Shown: positions 33,663-46,411, numbered from the stretch's first letter. The stretch is DNA of 64,000 nucleotides from Heterohyrax brucei (GCA_028571685.1 CM053140.1:154489701-154553700); one strand, 5' to 3'. Numbers and translations are program-made. Notes: generated by a model from the letters alone, not told the origin.

Positions 33663-34104
33663 TGATATTCAAATTTATTTTTTATGAGACTGTTCTCCAC
33701 TTTGATGTTATTGTTTAGTTAAGTCTAATTGTTTCTGTTCTCAAACATTTAATGGGTATTCCATTATTGGTACAAAATTATACCTATACTTCTGGATATC
33801 GGTACTGTTTAACCTCTGAATCTCATCATTGATTGCATGAACTGTTTGTGTTATGTCTTTGAAAATATTAAGAAATAAGCTGTGCAATGTGTGTTTCTAT
33901 AAAATATATTGAGCCAAATGAAAAAATAACTCAGACTTAGTGAACATGTATCACAAAATGCAACAGAAGTCATTGGTAGTGTACTGAAAGTGTGGAATTC
34001 CACTGCCTATGATTCTAGACCATATCTTTCAGTACTTTGTCCAGAAGAAAAAGAATAATTTTTTTGATGTTCAAGGTGTTATTTTATTGCCTGTTAGCAC
34101 TGAG

Positions 34105-34240
34105 GAAGCCCTCCTGGTGAAGTGATTAAGTACCATGGCCCCTAACCACAGGGCGGCAGTTCAAATTCTCCAGGCACTTCTTGGAAACTGTGAGGCCGTT
34201 TGACTTTGTCTACACAGTCGCTAAGTGTTGGAATTGAGGC
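34105..34240 (+). repeat. AFROSINE, sense
   Basis: GCCCTCCTGGTGAAGTGATT head, GGCAGTTCAAATTCTCCAGG, ACTTCTTGGAAACTGTGAGG, and a shortened tail GTTGGAATTGAGGCAGTA. Confidence 0.88.
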
Positions 34241-34884
34241 AGTATTTTTTTATTTTATTATTATTTGTATTGAAAATGCCAGTTAAATTTGTTAATATCT
34301 TTTGGTAGTGGTTTACACATTTTACTTGGAGCTCTATACTAAGTTCTTTCGATTTTTCTCAATTCTCAATCTTGGGAATGTGCTACTTTAGTTCTGGAAT
34401 GTTTTATTATATACTTGCTTATCTATTCGTTCTTTTTTTTGCTCTGTGTTCTTCTCTTGAGACTCCTATTGCTAACATAGTATATTTTCATTCTCCATTT
34501 TTGTTTCAGATTATTTACATACACTTTAAAAATTATTTAAATTTATTTTCTATTTCACTTACTGTTTTCCAGAAGAATCCTACTGCACACTATTAACTGT
34601 CTTCAATGGTAATATTATTTTTATAAACAGTCATTATAGTCTTTCTGGGTTCATTGTTAATACCCAATTCACTAAGCATTGCTTTAATTTTATAAGTTTC
34701 TAGGCATTCTTATGAAAGACCTTTTGGAATTCACATTATGCTGTATTATTTTTCTGAATTCTTTTTTAAGTTTAATATTTTGTTTCTTTTTTCAAACTGG
34801 GACCAAATATTCTCTAAACTAATACTATCTAGTTATTAGATTGCCCACTTCATGGGAATAAGATATGAGATCTATTTAAAAGTT

Positions 34885-34948
34885 ACAGGGTCTCTGTGAG
34901 TCAGAATTGACTCACAGCAGTGGGTCTTGGGGTGGATTGGGATTGAAA
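34885..34948 (+). repeat. AFROSINE tail fragment
   Basis: Only the 3' domain: ACAGGGTCTCTGTGAGTCAG, AATTGACTCACAGCAGTGGG. 5'-truncated. Confidence 0.8.
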
Positions 34949-34964
34949 TGTAGACAAACTCTAG

Positions 34965-35170
34965 TTGTTAGTTGTTAGTTGCCTTCAAGTAGATTCTGAT
35001 TCATGGCATCTGCATGTGTACAGAACTCCTTCATAGGATTTTCAAGGCTGTGACCTCTCTTGATTAAAAACAGATCATCAGGTTTATCTTTTGAGACACC
35101 CTGAGGATGAATTCAAACCACCAAACCTTTCAACTAGTAATTAATCACTTAAAAGGTTATACAACCAAGG
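34965..35170 (-). repeat. AFROSINE long variant, antisense
   Basis: The plus strand shows GTTGTTAGTTGCCTTCAAGT, GATTCATGGCATCTGCATGT, TAGGATTTTCAAGGCTGTGA, CAGATCATCAGGTTTATC and AATTCAAACCACCAAACC. This is the inverted order of the long variant, with an RTE-like GTTGTTAGTTG end. Confidence 0.85.
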
Positions 35171-36204
35171 GACTCCTTGAGAGATTTCCTGTCATTGCTT
35201 TCAAAACTCAAATATTTGTGACACACATCCTACTTAAAAAAAAAAAAAAAGTGGGGGGGAAGTTAAAACAAATCATTTGTCCCATGTTGGTAATTCTGTA
35301 TTCTGAGAGGAAGATAAATTAATGAACAGAAACACATACATATGGTTACTGATAACTAGCTATGTGTTAGAATGCACCTAGCTGCACTCTTAGAAAGAGC
35401 CTCAAGGTAGTAGGCAAAAGAAGCAAATAAAATTTTGTTAACAGTAGAATAAATAGATCAATTGTAATATACCTGAGCAATGGAATATCAAAAACAGCAC
35501 TAATAGGTGTAGTATCAATAATACATATGCTCACAAAAATAGTACTGAAGTAAATAATGTAAACACAAAAGTCTAAAATTAAAACTCAACTTTGGTTAGA
35601 GGGTATAAGGAGTTGTTACCTTTGGTGAGAGAAATGTAATAGAGAATGAGCAGAAGGAAATCATCAAATGTTTTTCTTACTCTGGATTGTGGTTATGTAA
35701 AACGTACTGAGTGGTATATTTATAACTCATTAACTTCTCTGTATATATGCTACACTTAAAAGTTTGCTTAAAGCATTAGGAAAACACAAGGATGGCCACG
35801 CTAGATGTATCTAATGATAACATGTATTTAAAAACAAGAATAAATGTAGGGCTATAGATACAACAAAAGTTAAAATAAATCTGATGAGGAATCAGAAATG
35901 ACCTTAATAATAAATTCTCAGCATGCAGGATTAATCGAAACTAAATGCAAGGAAATCAGTTAATACACTTTTACACACTCTATGCACATATATTGGTATG
36001 CTCAGTGCTGAGTATTGTGTCTTGGGCAGTATAAATATTTGCTAAATGTGACTAATACTGTACTTAATTTTATCTGTGACAATGAGCAACCATACGGAGG
36101 AAAGGGAAACATAAGTTTTCTTACTGATTATACTAAATGTCTTCTAGAATTAAGCATAGGTTTGGGGAATGTGGATTCTTTTTTTAAAATGTATTTTGTC
36201 ATTT
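35171..36204. other. Unassigned A/T-rich sequence
   Basis: No repeat or gene recognised. A 16-A run and G7 lie near 35236-35260. Confidence 0.4.
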
Positions 36205-37813
36205 TGTTTTAAGTGAAAGTATATAATGTGAGTCAGTTTCTCATACAAAAGCACGCACTTCGTAATTTGACCCTAGCTGCTCTTCCCACATTGTGACAAC
36301 ATACTCCTCTTCTCTACATTTATTTCTCATGTCCTTTCAACCAGCTTCTGTTCCCCTCTACCTTCTCATCTCACTTCCAGATAGGAAATGCCCAGCTAAT
36401 CTCCTGTTCATACTTAAGCCAAGAAACACATTCTTCACCAGTATCATTTTATGTCTTATATAATATTTCAATCTTTCTCTGGTCAGTTGGCTTCTGGAAA
36501 GCTTTTAGTTCTGGGTTAACAGAGAGTCTGGAGCCACGTCTTCCAGGTACCCTCTAATCTGTCAGGACATCAACTCTGGTCTTTTTGCTACAGTTCTAAT
36601 TCTGCACCCCATATTCCTCACGGTATCTGGGCACTGTCTAGTTCTTCTGGTCTCATGCTGGAGTAGTCTCTGGTTTATATGGTGCATTCTGTCTCTTGGT
36701 CTCGTACTTTCCATGCAGCTTTGATACTCTTCTTTCTCCTTTGCTCAATGTGGGTTGAGACAAACAAATGCTTCTTAGATAGTCCCTTGTTAGATTTTGA
36801 GAACTTAGATGCCACTCACCAAAGTGGGATGCAGATTAATTATTTTTATGGTGATTAAGTGAAAGTATACAAACCAAATTAATTTTGCATGACTGCCTAT
36901 CTGCAGCTCCTTCTGCTCTCCTTGCCTAGGTACCACACACTTCTTTTGATTGTGTACTTGCCACATTCCCTTAACAAGTTCCTGTGCCCTCCTCTCTACT
37001 CTTTTCTCTTCCATCTACAAAGAGACCAGTAACTCAGCATCCTACAAATGCACAGAACTATAAAGCACACATGCCATAAGCTTACATTGTGTCCCTAGTC
37101 CCACCCATTTTTGTCCAAAGCGTTGAACTCACTAGTGTTTCCTGGGGAGGCGTAGCAGCGGGTCTAGGAGCCATGTGCCCAAGGGATTTTCAGGGCCATC
37201 GGACCATCAGTTCAGGTGTTTTAGTAGAGTTCTTGAGTTGTACTCCTTTTTCTCAGATTGCCACAGGGACTCAACATCATATGTCCCATCACGTCTGTAT
37301 TTGGTGGTGGCAGGGTACCATCCGGTTCTTCTGCTCACGTGTCTATACAGTCACATCCACATGGGTCCTTCTGTCTCCTGGGCTCTTTCTTCCTCATGTC
37401 TTTGTTATTCTTGATGATCACCTGTTCAAGATGATTTGGGAGCATTTGATGAGCCTCAGATGGCAGCTTGCTAGCTTTTAAGATCCCAGACTCCACTCAC
37501 CAATATGAGGTGCAGAAGACTCTCGTAGCAGTAGATTGGTTATGCCAATTGGTCTTGGTGTTCCCTGGAAGGATGGACCCCAGGCCCTGCTTCTGCTACT
37601 CTATCCTTGCAATATTGAGTTGAGATTAGTAGAGCTTTCAGTTTATGGTGAAGTCCAGTTACGTTGATCTACTTTCGACTGCGTGCTGTGGTTGCTTTCA
37701 CCTAACTAAATTTATGTTAAATATCTAATCTATGACCAACCACCTCCTGCCCTCTCTTCCCATGTAGCCACCAAAGAGTCTTTTCTTCTGTACATAAGTC
37801 TATTTTTAAGTCC

Positions 37814-40800
37814 TCATAGCAGGGGTCTCATACAATATTTATTCTTTTGCCACTGACTGATTTCACTCAACATCATTTCTTTCAGTTGAAACCAGGTTAT
37901 GAGACGCTTCCTAAACTCATCATTGTTCTTTACTGTTGCATAGTGTTCCACTGAGTATATGTACCAGAGTTTGTTTATCCATTCATCTATTGATGGGCAT
38001 CTAGGCTGATACCATCTTTTTGCTATTGCAGACTGTGCTGTAATAAGCATTCACACGCATGTATCTGTTTGTTTCTGTAGGATATATGCTGAGCAGTGGG
38101 ATTATTGGGTCAAATGGTATATCTATTTCCAGCTTTTAGAGGAAACTCCAGATTGCTTTCCAAAGAAACTGTACCATTTTGCAATCCTATCAGCAGTATA
38201 GTAGAGTTCCAGTCTCTCTACACCCTCTCCAGCATTCATCATTTTGTGTTTTTTAGATCATGGCCAACTTTGTTTGAGTGAGATGGTATTTCATAGTAGT
38301 TTTGATTTGGATTTCTCTGATAGCTAATGATCATGAGCATGTCCTCACGTGACTTTGGGCTGCCTGGATGTCCTCTTTGGTGAAGTGTCTGTCCATCTCC
38401 TTTGCCCATTTCTTAATTCAGTTATTTACCTTTTTCTTGTTCATATTTTGCAGGACCTTGTAGATTACGGAGATCAGGTGTCCTTCCGACAAGTAGTTGC
38501 TAAATATTTTTTTTTCATTCTGTAGGTGGTCTTTTAACTCTTTTGATAAAGTCTTTGGATGAGCAAAGTGTTTGGTCTTTAGTAGTTCCCATTTATCTAT
38601 TTTTCTTTTCAGTTGATTGTACTTTGTCAGATTTTAAAGTCAGTCTAAGCTGTGATTAGAACTTTCATTGTTGACTCTGTTTTTTGTTGCATGAGATTTA
38701 TCATTTTAGGTTTGATATTTAGGTCTTTAATTCATTTTGAGCTAGTTTTTATGTAAGGTGTGAGATGTGGGTCTTGTTTCATTTGTTTTTGCAGGTGGAT
38801 ATCCAATTTTGCCAACACCACTTGTTAAAGAGGCTGTTTTCACCCCAGTTTACAACCTTAAGATCTTTGTAAAATATCAACTGTTTGTAAGAGGATGGTG
38901 GCATCTCTGGGGTCTCAACTCTGTCCCATTGGTCTATATGTCTCGTTTTGTACCAGTACCAGGCTGTTTTGACTACTATGGCAGTGTAATAGTTTCTAAA
39001 GTCAGGTAGTGTGAGGCCTCCCTTTTCTTCAGTAGTGCTTTACACATTCAGTGTTTCTTCCCTTTCTAAATAAAGTCGATGATTTGTTTCTCCATCTCAT
39101 TAAAAAAAAAAAGACATGAATTTGTATTGAGATTGCACTGTGCATGTAGATTGCTTTGGGTAAAATAGACATTTTCACAACCTTAAGTATTCTTTTCCAT
39201 GAGCGGTATAGTTTTCTCCACTTACATAAGTCTCCTTTAGTTTCTTGTAGTACAGTCTTGTAGTTCTCTCTGTATAGGTTTCTTAGTTCTCTAGTTAGAT
39301 TTATTCTTAGACATTGTATCTTCTTGGGAACTATAGTAAATGGTATTGACTTGGTAATATCTTTTTTGATGATCTCCTTGTTGGTGTAAAGGAATCCTAC
39401 TGATTTACTTACGTTTATTTTATATCCTGATACTTTGCTGAACTTTTCTATTAGTTTGAGTAGTTTACGTATGGATTCTTTAGGATTCTCTGTGTATACA
39501 ATCATACCATCTGCAAATAGTGAGATTTTTATTTCTACTTTGCTGATGCAGATGCCCTTTATTTCTTTGCCCTGTTTAATTGCTTTGGCTAGAACTTCTA
39601 GTACAATGTTGAATAGAAATCTTGAGAATGGTCATCCTTGTCTAGTTCCCATTCTCAGGGGGAATTCTTTCAGTCTCCATTCACGATGATGTAGGCAGTT
39701 GGCTCTTTGTAGATGCCCCTAATTGCATTGAAGAATTTCCCCTGTATTCCTATTTTGTTGAGAGCTTTTAGCATGAATCAGCGTTGGATTTAGTCAAATG
39801 CCTTTTCTGCAACAACTGACAAAATCTGGAGATTCCTACCCCTTGTGCCATTTATGTGGTTGATCACAATACTTGTTTTTCTGATGTTCAGCCAACCTTG
39901 CTTCCCAGGCATGAATCCAACTTGTTGTGATGAATTATTATTTTAATATGTTGTTGGAGTTATTGGCTAGGATTGTGTTGAAGATTTTTGTATCTAGGTT
40001 CATGAGTGATACCTGTCTGTAACTTTCCTTTTCTGTGGCATCTTTCCCTGGCTTTGGTATCAGAGTTTTGCTGGCTTCATAGAATGAATTTGGGAGTATT
40101 CTATCCCTTTTAATGCTGTGAAATAGCCTTAGTAGTATTGGAGTTAATTCTCCCCTAAAGGTTTGATAGAATTCTCCAGTGAAGCCATCTGGGCCAGGAC
40201 TTTTTTTGCTTGATAGGTTTTTTTTTTATACTTTTTCAATCTCTTCCTTTGGGATGGGTTTGCTAGGTTATTCTACTTCTCTTTATGATAATTTTGGTAG
40301 GTAATATGAATCTAGAAAATTTGTCCATTTCCTCTAAGTTTTCAAGTCTATTAGAGTACAGTCTTTCATAGTAATCTGTTATGATACTTTTAATTTCAGT
40401 TGGATGTGTTGTGACATCTTCCACCTCGTTTCTTATTTGGGTTATTTGTTTCTTCTCTTGTTTCTCTTTTGTAAGTTTAGTCAGTGGTTTACCAATGTTG
40501 TTGATCTTTTCAAAGAACCAGCTTTTGGTTTTGTTAACTTTTTTTCTACTGTTCTTCTACTCTGTAAGTCACTTAGTTCTGCTCTAATCTTTATGATCTA
40601 TTTTCTTCATGAGTCGGATCCGACTCTATGGCATTTGGCTGGGCTGGCTTTCTTCTAGTGCCTTAGGGGTTCCACTGTTGCTCTCTTTTCACTTGTTCAA
40701 GCTGTAGGGCTAATTCTTTGGTTTGGGTCCTTTCTTGCTTCCAGAGGTGTGCCTTTAGAGAGATTAATTGACCTCTGAACACTGCTTTGGCTGTATCCCA

Positions 40801-41605
40801 AATAAATTTCTTTGTTTCACCCTTGATTCTTCTATAATCAATGGATTTTTGAGCAACCCGTGGTTCAGTTTCCATGAATTCCAATTCCTACCTATGTTTT
40901 TTTCTGCTTTGATTTCAACTTTAATGGCTTTATGGTCTCAGAAGATGCTTTGGCAATAATTGAATGGTTTGGATTTTGTTGAGACTTGCTTTATGTCCTA
41001 ACACATTGTCTATTCTGGAAAATGTTTCATATGCATTAGAGAAGAAGGTGTAGTTATCTGTTGTTGGGTAAAAGTTATTTAAATGTCAATGAGGTCTAGT
41101 TGTATAATTGTCATAATAAGATATTCTGTATCTTTACTGAGCTTTTCTCTGGATGATCTGTCCATTACTGAAAGTGGAGTGTTCAAGTCTCCGACTGTTA
41201 TTTTGGAGTGATCTGTCTCAGTTTCCAATGTTGTCAATGTTTGTTTGATGTATTTAGATGCTTTGGTATTGGATGCATAAATATTTAATATTATTTTGTC
41301 CTCCTTATGTACTGAACTTTTCAGCAATAAATAGTGACCATATTTGTCCAAGATTGTGTATTTTACCTTAAAGTCTATTTTATCTGAGATTAGTATTGCC
41401 ACTCTTGATCGTCATTGTATGTTGTATGCTTGGTGTATATTTTTCTATACTTCAATTTTCAGTTTGTCATATATTTGAGTCTAAGCTGTGTTTCTTGTAA
41501 GTGGCATATAGATGGATCATTTGTTTTGATCCAGAATGTCCATTTATGTTCAGTTTAATTATTAATTGATACGTATTTACTCCTGTCATTTTGATGCATT
41601 TATAT
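37814..41605 (-). pseudogene. L1-C ORF2p pseudogene
   Basis: Endonuclease plus reverse transcriptase of L1, about 3.8 kb, broken. On the minus strand the endonuclease region is readable at 41079-41402 (AILISDKIDFKVKYTILDK … VGDLNTPLSVMDRSS). The RT/thumb region is readable at 39029-39505 and the C-terminus at 37814-38050 (SIDEWINKLWYIYSVEHYAT … KNKYCMRPLL, then stop), collinear with the end of known mammalian ORF2. In the RT box near 39508-39522 the FADD motif reads FADG, so the second catalytic aspartate is lost. A 40-bp insertion interrupts the linker region at about 40607-40647. Confidence 0.88.
40607..40647. repeat. Micro-insertion with 16-bp perfect palindrome in L1-C ORF2
   Basis: About 40 bp not present in the matching part of L1-D. 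It contains GAGTCGGATCCGACTC (40611-40626), a perfect palindrome. Half of it resembles the AFROSINE/RTE tail motif GAGTCGGAATCGACTC. Confidence 0.55.
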
Positions 41606-41831
41606 TTTTGTTGGTGATGTTTTCTATTTTGCTCTTAATATTCTGTTCTGGGTCATTTTTATTTATGCGTTGTCATTTCATCTTTTTCAGTGTGGGTTTT
41701 GTGTTTGTTTAGACTCCTGTATTATGTTCCTTGTTTTGATATGTTGTATTGTTATTTTGCTTTGTGGCTACCATTATGATCCTCCTTAGTATTCTAAGTT
41801 TAAACCAGGATGCTCTGCCCTGCATTGCCTC

Positions 41832-42856
41832 TTTAATTATACACTTGATGTTTTCGTTTTTCCAAGCAAAGAGCTTCTTTCAGTATTTCTTGTAGTTCTG
41901 GTGTAGATTTTACAAAGCATCTAAGCTTCAGTTTATCTGTGAGGGTCTTAGTTTCACTTTTATATTTGAGAGACAATTTTGCAGGATACACGATTCTTCC
42001 TTAGAATTTTTTTCTTTCTTTCAAGACTTTGAATGTGTCACCCCACTGCCTTCTTGCCAACGTTGATTCTGCTGAGAACTCAGACAAAAGCCTACATTGC
42101 TTACCTCTGAACGTTATCTTTGCTTTAAGCCTGGCTACCTTTAAGATCTGCTTATGTTTCATTTTATTAAGTATGACTATAATATGTCTTGCTACCTTTA
42201 AGATCTGCTTATGTTTCATTTTATTAAGTATGATTATAATATGTCTTAGTGTCTATTTTCTGCTCTAGTTTTTGTAGCATTCTGTAAGCATCTTGGATGT
42301 CTACTGTCTGTTCTTTCATAATTTCAGGGAAGTTTTCTGTCAGCAACTCTGCAAAAATACTCACTGTATTTTCAGCTATCCACCCTTGTTCAGGAACTCC
42401 AATTATTCATAGACTATTCCTCTCAGTGGAGTCCCACATGTTTCTTAATGCTCCTTCATCGTTCTCATTTCTGTTCTCTGATTTCTACTCATAAATGCTG
42501 GTGGCAGTTGCTCTAGTCTCAATCTCACTAACTCTGGCTCCCATCTCCTCAATTGCGCTCTTTTGGCTTTGGATTGTATTGTCTAATTCTATAATTTTAT
42601 TATTGATCTGCTGGATTTCAGATAGTTGATATTCCATCAGTTTAAATAGCTTACTTATTTTTTCATTTTATTCTGCTGCATTTTGTTTAATCTCTAGGAG
42701 GGCTCTATACATAACGCTTTCATACTTGACCACCGATAGTTTCAGAATGTCTTCTTCATCTGGGAACTTTTTTGATTCTTTATTTTGGGAGTTTTCTGGA
42801 GATACGTTGGATTGATTTTTAAAATGGTTAGCTGTGAATTGTTGCCTTTGCACCAT
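41832..42856 (-). pseudogene. L1-C ORF1p pseudogene with internal 19-codon duplication
   Basis: Start MVQRQQFTANHFKN at 42856, followed by an open stretch to 42668 and a coiled-coil-like middle in other frames. The RRM/C-terminal segment is at 42001-42219 (KITFRGKQCRLLSEFSAEST…). A 57-bp tandem duplication at 42134-42247 repeats MKHKQILKVARHIIVILNK in frame at the RRM start. The ORF ends near 41832. Frameshifts elsewhere make it a pseudogene. Confidence 0.85.
42134..42247. repeat. 57-bp tandem duplication (2 copies)
   Basis: Copies start at 42134 and 42191. I count one mismatch (GACTAT versus GATTAT). The length of 19 codons keeps the L1 ORF1 frame. Confidence 0.95.
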
Positions 42857-43890
42857 CTAGAAGCTATTTGGTTTCTCTAGTGTTACCTCACCAGGAGCTG
42901 AGGTGTAGTCCTATGAGAGGAGTTGATTACCAGCTGCCTTTTGTGTATTCTAATAACTGGCCCCAGGTGGAGTTTCTGGGGTGGCAGACTCTGTCTCCTG
43001 GCCTGCAAAGACAGTGCCCTACTTACAGAGTCACTGGGGATTGTCAGCTGATGCTATGATGTGGATCAGTGAAGGGTGGAGCAGATGCTGCTGGGCACTC
43101 AGCAGTCAGCTCTCCATGTTGTCTAATTTTAAAGAGGTACTTTACTGCTAATGGAGGAGCTCTCTACAAGCTGCCTAAATCAGTCAGTTCTTCAGGTGTG
43201 GCAGGTTCCATTTCAAAGTAGGGAGAATGTATGGCCTCCTGGTCATCCTCTGCTAGGCCCCACCCTTAACTTTAGGTACCAACAACCTAAGCATAGCTTT
43301 TCTGCTGGAGATGCACTTTCCAAAAAGGCATTGCTTGTCAGTGTGAGAATTAGCCCCAGCTAAGACCTCTGAGTGGGTGACTGCCTCCAAGCTGACCAAG
43401 ATGGCTTCCTGCCTGAGTTGCCTTCCTGCCATGAAACAGCAGAATCTATGGTGCAGCTCAGACATGAGAGGGTGGAGGGGCAGCATTGCCCTCAGTTAGT
43501 GGCTAAGCTCTCAAAATGTGGCTATTCTAAGCACAGTCTTTCTGCTGTGCTATAGACTGTTTAATTAAGCACTGCAGTTTGGTGTATTCGCAGTTTGGCA
43601 TATTTCCTGTCTCATGACCAGTCCCTAACTCCTGGATAGCAAAGAAGGCGTAAGTACTTGCAGTCCTCCCAAATGATGTGTCAGCAGAAGCAGGACTCAG
43701 CATGCCACTGCCTCATGTTACAGAAAGGCAGTTTCCCCATTACTGGTGCATAGTTCAATCAGACAATCCTATGCCAGATCCTAGGGCTCGCCAAATGTCC
43801 ATGTTGCTTTTTTCAGTTATCATTCCAGGTTTTAGTTCTCAGAGGGAATCAAAAAGGCATATGTATAGTCTGCCACTTTTGCCCCACCTC
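42857..43890 (-). promoter_or_regulatory. L1-C 5'UTR (ancestral internal promoter region)
   Basis: G/C-richer than its surroundings and collinear with the L1-A 5'UTR. Minus-strand ACGCCTTCTTTGCTATC corresponds to plus-strand ACGCCTTCTTTGTTATC at 1927. No evidence of present activity. Confidence 0.7.
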
Positions 43891-45854
43891 CAGAATAATT
43901 TCTCATTAAATTCTATCGTGCCATTTGACTTAGATATCCCCTGGAAACATGGTACCCAGACTCATAACTTTCTTATTCTATCCTTCAAAGTTTTGTTTGT
44001 ATTTAGGAAACGTCTTAGGTTTTGTTTAGTCCAGTTGTGCAACTTCGTCTCTACTGTGTATTGTTCCTTCTTTCACCTAAAATAACTCTCATCTATTATG
44101 AAATTAGTGAATACACTTTTCCCTCCCTCCTCACCGTCATAACTATTAGACCATTTTCTCCTTCTTAAAGCCTTTTCTTCAGTTTTTATAATAGAAATCT
44201 CATACAATATTGTCTTTTTGCACCTGATTCATTCCACTCTGCGTATTGCCTTCCAGATTCCTACATGTTGTCACATATTTCTCAATCTCATCATTGTTTA
44301 TTATCATTATATAATATTCCATTGTGTGAATAAACCATATTTTGTTGTTCCACCTATCTGTTGGATACCTAGGTTGGGTTACATCTCTTTGTTATTGTGG
44401 ACTGTAGTGACACAAGTACTGGTGATCATGTATCTATGTGTGTGGCAGTTCTTGTTTCTCTGGGAAATAGTCCAAGAAGTAGGATTGCTAGATCATTTGC
44501 TATTTTGATTTCTAGCTTTTTAAGAAAATAGTAAATCAATTTCCAAAGTGATTGTACCATTTTACTTTTCCAATAGCAGTGCGTAAGTGTTCTAGTCTAT
44601 CCACAGCCTCTCCAGCAATTTTTATTTAGTGTTTTTTGGATTAATGCAAGACTTGTTGGGTGAGATCTTATCACATTGTACTTTTGATTTTCATTTCTCT
44701 AATGGTAATGATTGTCATCATTTCCTCATACATCTGTTGGACATCGGAAAGTTTTCTTTGGTGAAGTGCATGTTCACATCCTTTGCACATTTTTTAATTG
44801 GATTATTTGTCTTTTCATTGTTGAGATTTTCCAATATTTTCTAGATTTTAGAGATTAGATGCTGAGCGAATTTGTCATACCCAGAATTATTTTCCCAGTC
44901 TGTAGGTAGTCTTTTTACTGTTTCAGTGAAGTCTTTGAATGAGCATAAATGTTTGAGTTTTAGAAGTTCCAGTGGTCTGTATTTTTTTCTGGCATATGCA
45001 CATTGTTAGTAAGGCGCCGTGTATTAGGGTACTCAGTGTTGTCCTTAATTTTCTTCCATGCTGTTTATCCTTTTTGATTTTTTGTTTAGGTCTTTGATCC
45101 ACTTCGAGTTAGTTACTGTGCATGGTGTGAGATATGAGATCTTGTGTCATTTTTTAACAGATGAATATTCATTTATAACAACACTATTATGTTAAAGAGA
45201 TTGACTTTTCCCCAGTTTCCACACTTTTGGACTTTGTCAAATATCAGCTTCTTAGAGGCGGATGATTTCCAGTTTGGATTCTCATATCTGTTCCATTAGT
45301 TTATGCATCTGTTGTTGTATCATTACTAAGCTGTGGTATTGTAATATAGTCTAAAGTCATGCAGAGGGAGGCCTCTCACTTTGTTCTTCAATAATGCTTT
45401 GTTTTCCTAGGGCTTCTTTCTTTCAAGTTTAGTTGGTGATTTGTTTCACCATCTCATTAAAATTGCCATTGGAATTTGGTTTGAGATTACATTGGATCTG
45501 TAGATCACTTTGGTAGCATAGAAATTTTTATGAAAGTCTATCTATGAGCAAGGTAGTTTTCTACACTAGTATAGGTCTCTTTTGGTTTCTTTTAGGAGTT
45601 TCTTGTAGTTTTAATTGTACAGATTTTTTATATCTCTAGTTAGATGCATTGTTAAGTATTTCATCTTCTGGAAGATGATGTGAATGGTGTTGATATGGTG
45701 ATTTCCTCTTTAATATTGTCTTTGTTGGTGTAGAGGAATCCAACTGATTTTTATGGATCATTTTGTATCTTGATAGTTTCCCAAACTCTTCCTTTAGTTC
45801 CAGTAGGTATTTTATTTTTGTGAATTCTTCAGTGTTTCTGTGCATAAGGTCATA

Positions 45855-46411
45855 TGAGGACTGCCAATTAAGTTTGTGAATTCACCCTAGAAGAAGTACT
45901 ACATACCTCATTGCTGAACATCAGTATGGTCACCTTCAAAGTACTTCCCTTGGGAAATTATGCACTGATGCCAGTGCCTAGTCTACCCATGAAACCAATT
46001 TTAGAAAGCATTTTCTGGAATGGCCATTACAATGTCATCCTATTACTCTTGATGTCCTGAATGTCATCAAAATATTTTCTTTTCATTATTTCCTTTATCT
46101 TCCTGTAAAGAAAAAATGTCACTGGGGGATAGGTCAGGTAATCATGGAGGTGTTCTGATACAGTTATTGGTTTACTGGCTAAAAACTCCCTTACAGACAA
46201 CTACACAACTAAGTTTGCAAACTTGCCACTGTGCCACTCTGAGCAATGGCCATTCTAGAAAGAGTTCCCAAATTGCTTAGAAGGGTGGACTGGGTGCTGG
46301 TATCAGTGCATAGCTTCCCAAGTGGAGTGCTTTGAAGGTGACCATAGTGATATTCAGAAATGAGGTATGAAGTAATTACAAAATTTAAGTTTGCAGACTT
46401 GTCAGACCTCA
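45855..46411. mobile_element. Composite (palindromic) mariner element, copy 2
   Basis: The same composite as at 18.5 kb, in the opposite orientation. The C-terminal mariner third lies on the minus strand (45855 to about 46207). It is joined to an internally deleted plus-oriented mariner (about 46208-46411). The outer ends read GAGGACTGCCAATTAAG and GTCAGACCTC and are flanked by TA (45853-45854 and 46412-46413). The junction holds the 5' terminal repeat with a perfect AAGTTTGCAAACTT palindrome (46211-46224). Confidence 0.87.

Larger units (their letters stand above)
36842..43890 (-). mobile_element. L1-C: full-length L1 nested in L1-D
   Basis: An antisense L1 of about 7.05 kb with a 3'UTR of about 970 bp (36842-37813), ORF2 (37814 to about 41605), ORF1 (about 41832-42856) and a 5'UTR of about 1.03 kb (42857-43890). 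A 10-bp target duplication flanks it: CAGATTAATT at 36832-36841 and CAGAATAATT at 43891-43900, one mismatch. L1-D 3'UTR sequence continues across the pair. Inactivating changes include a mutated RT motif and many frameshifts. Confidence 0.88.

Noticed and set aside
37089-37481. 130-codon open frame with hydrophobic stretches
   Set aside because: It lies in the L1-C 3'UTR on the strand opposite to the element. The same text occurs as non-coding 3'UTR in L1-B.
42860-43890. Multiple open frames of 60-135 codons around the L1-C 5'UTR
   Set aside because: They are in a non-coding L1 5'UTR that aligns to L1-A's 5'UTR, with no conservation of reading frame between the two.
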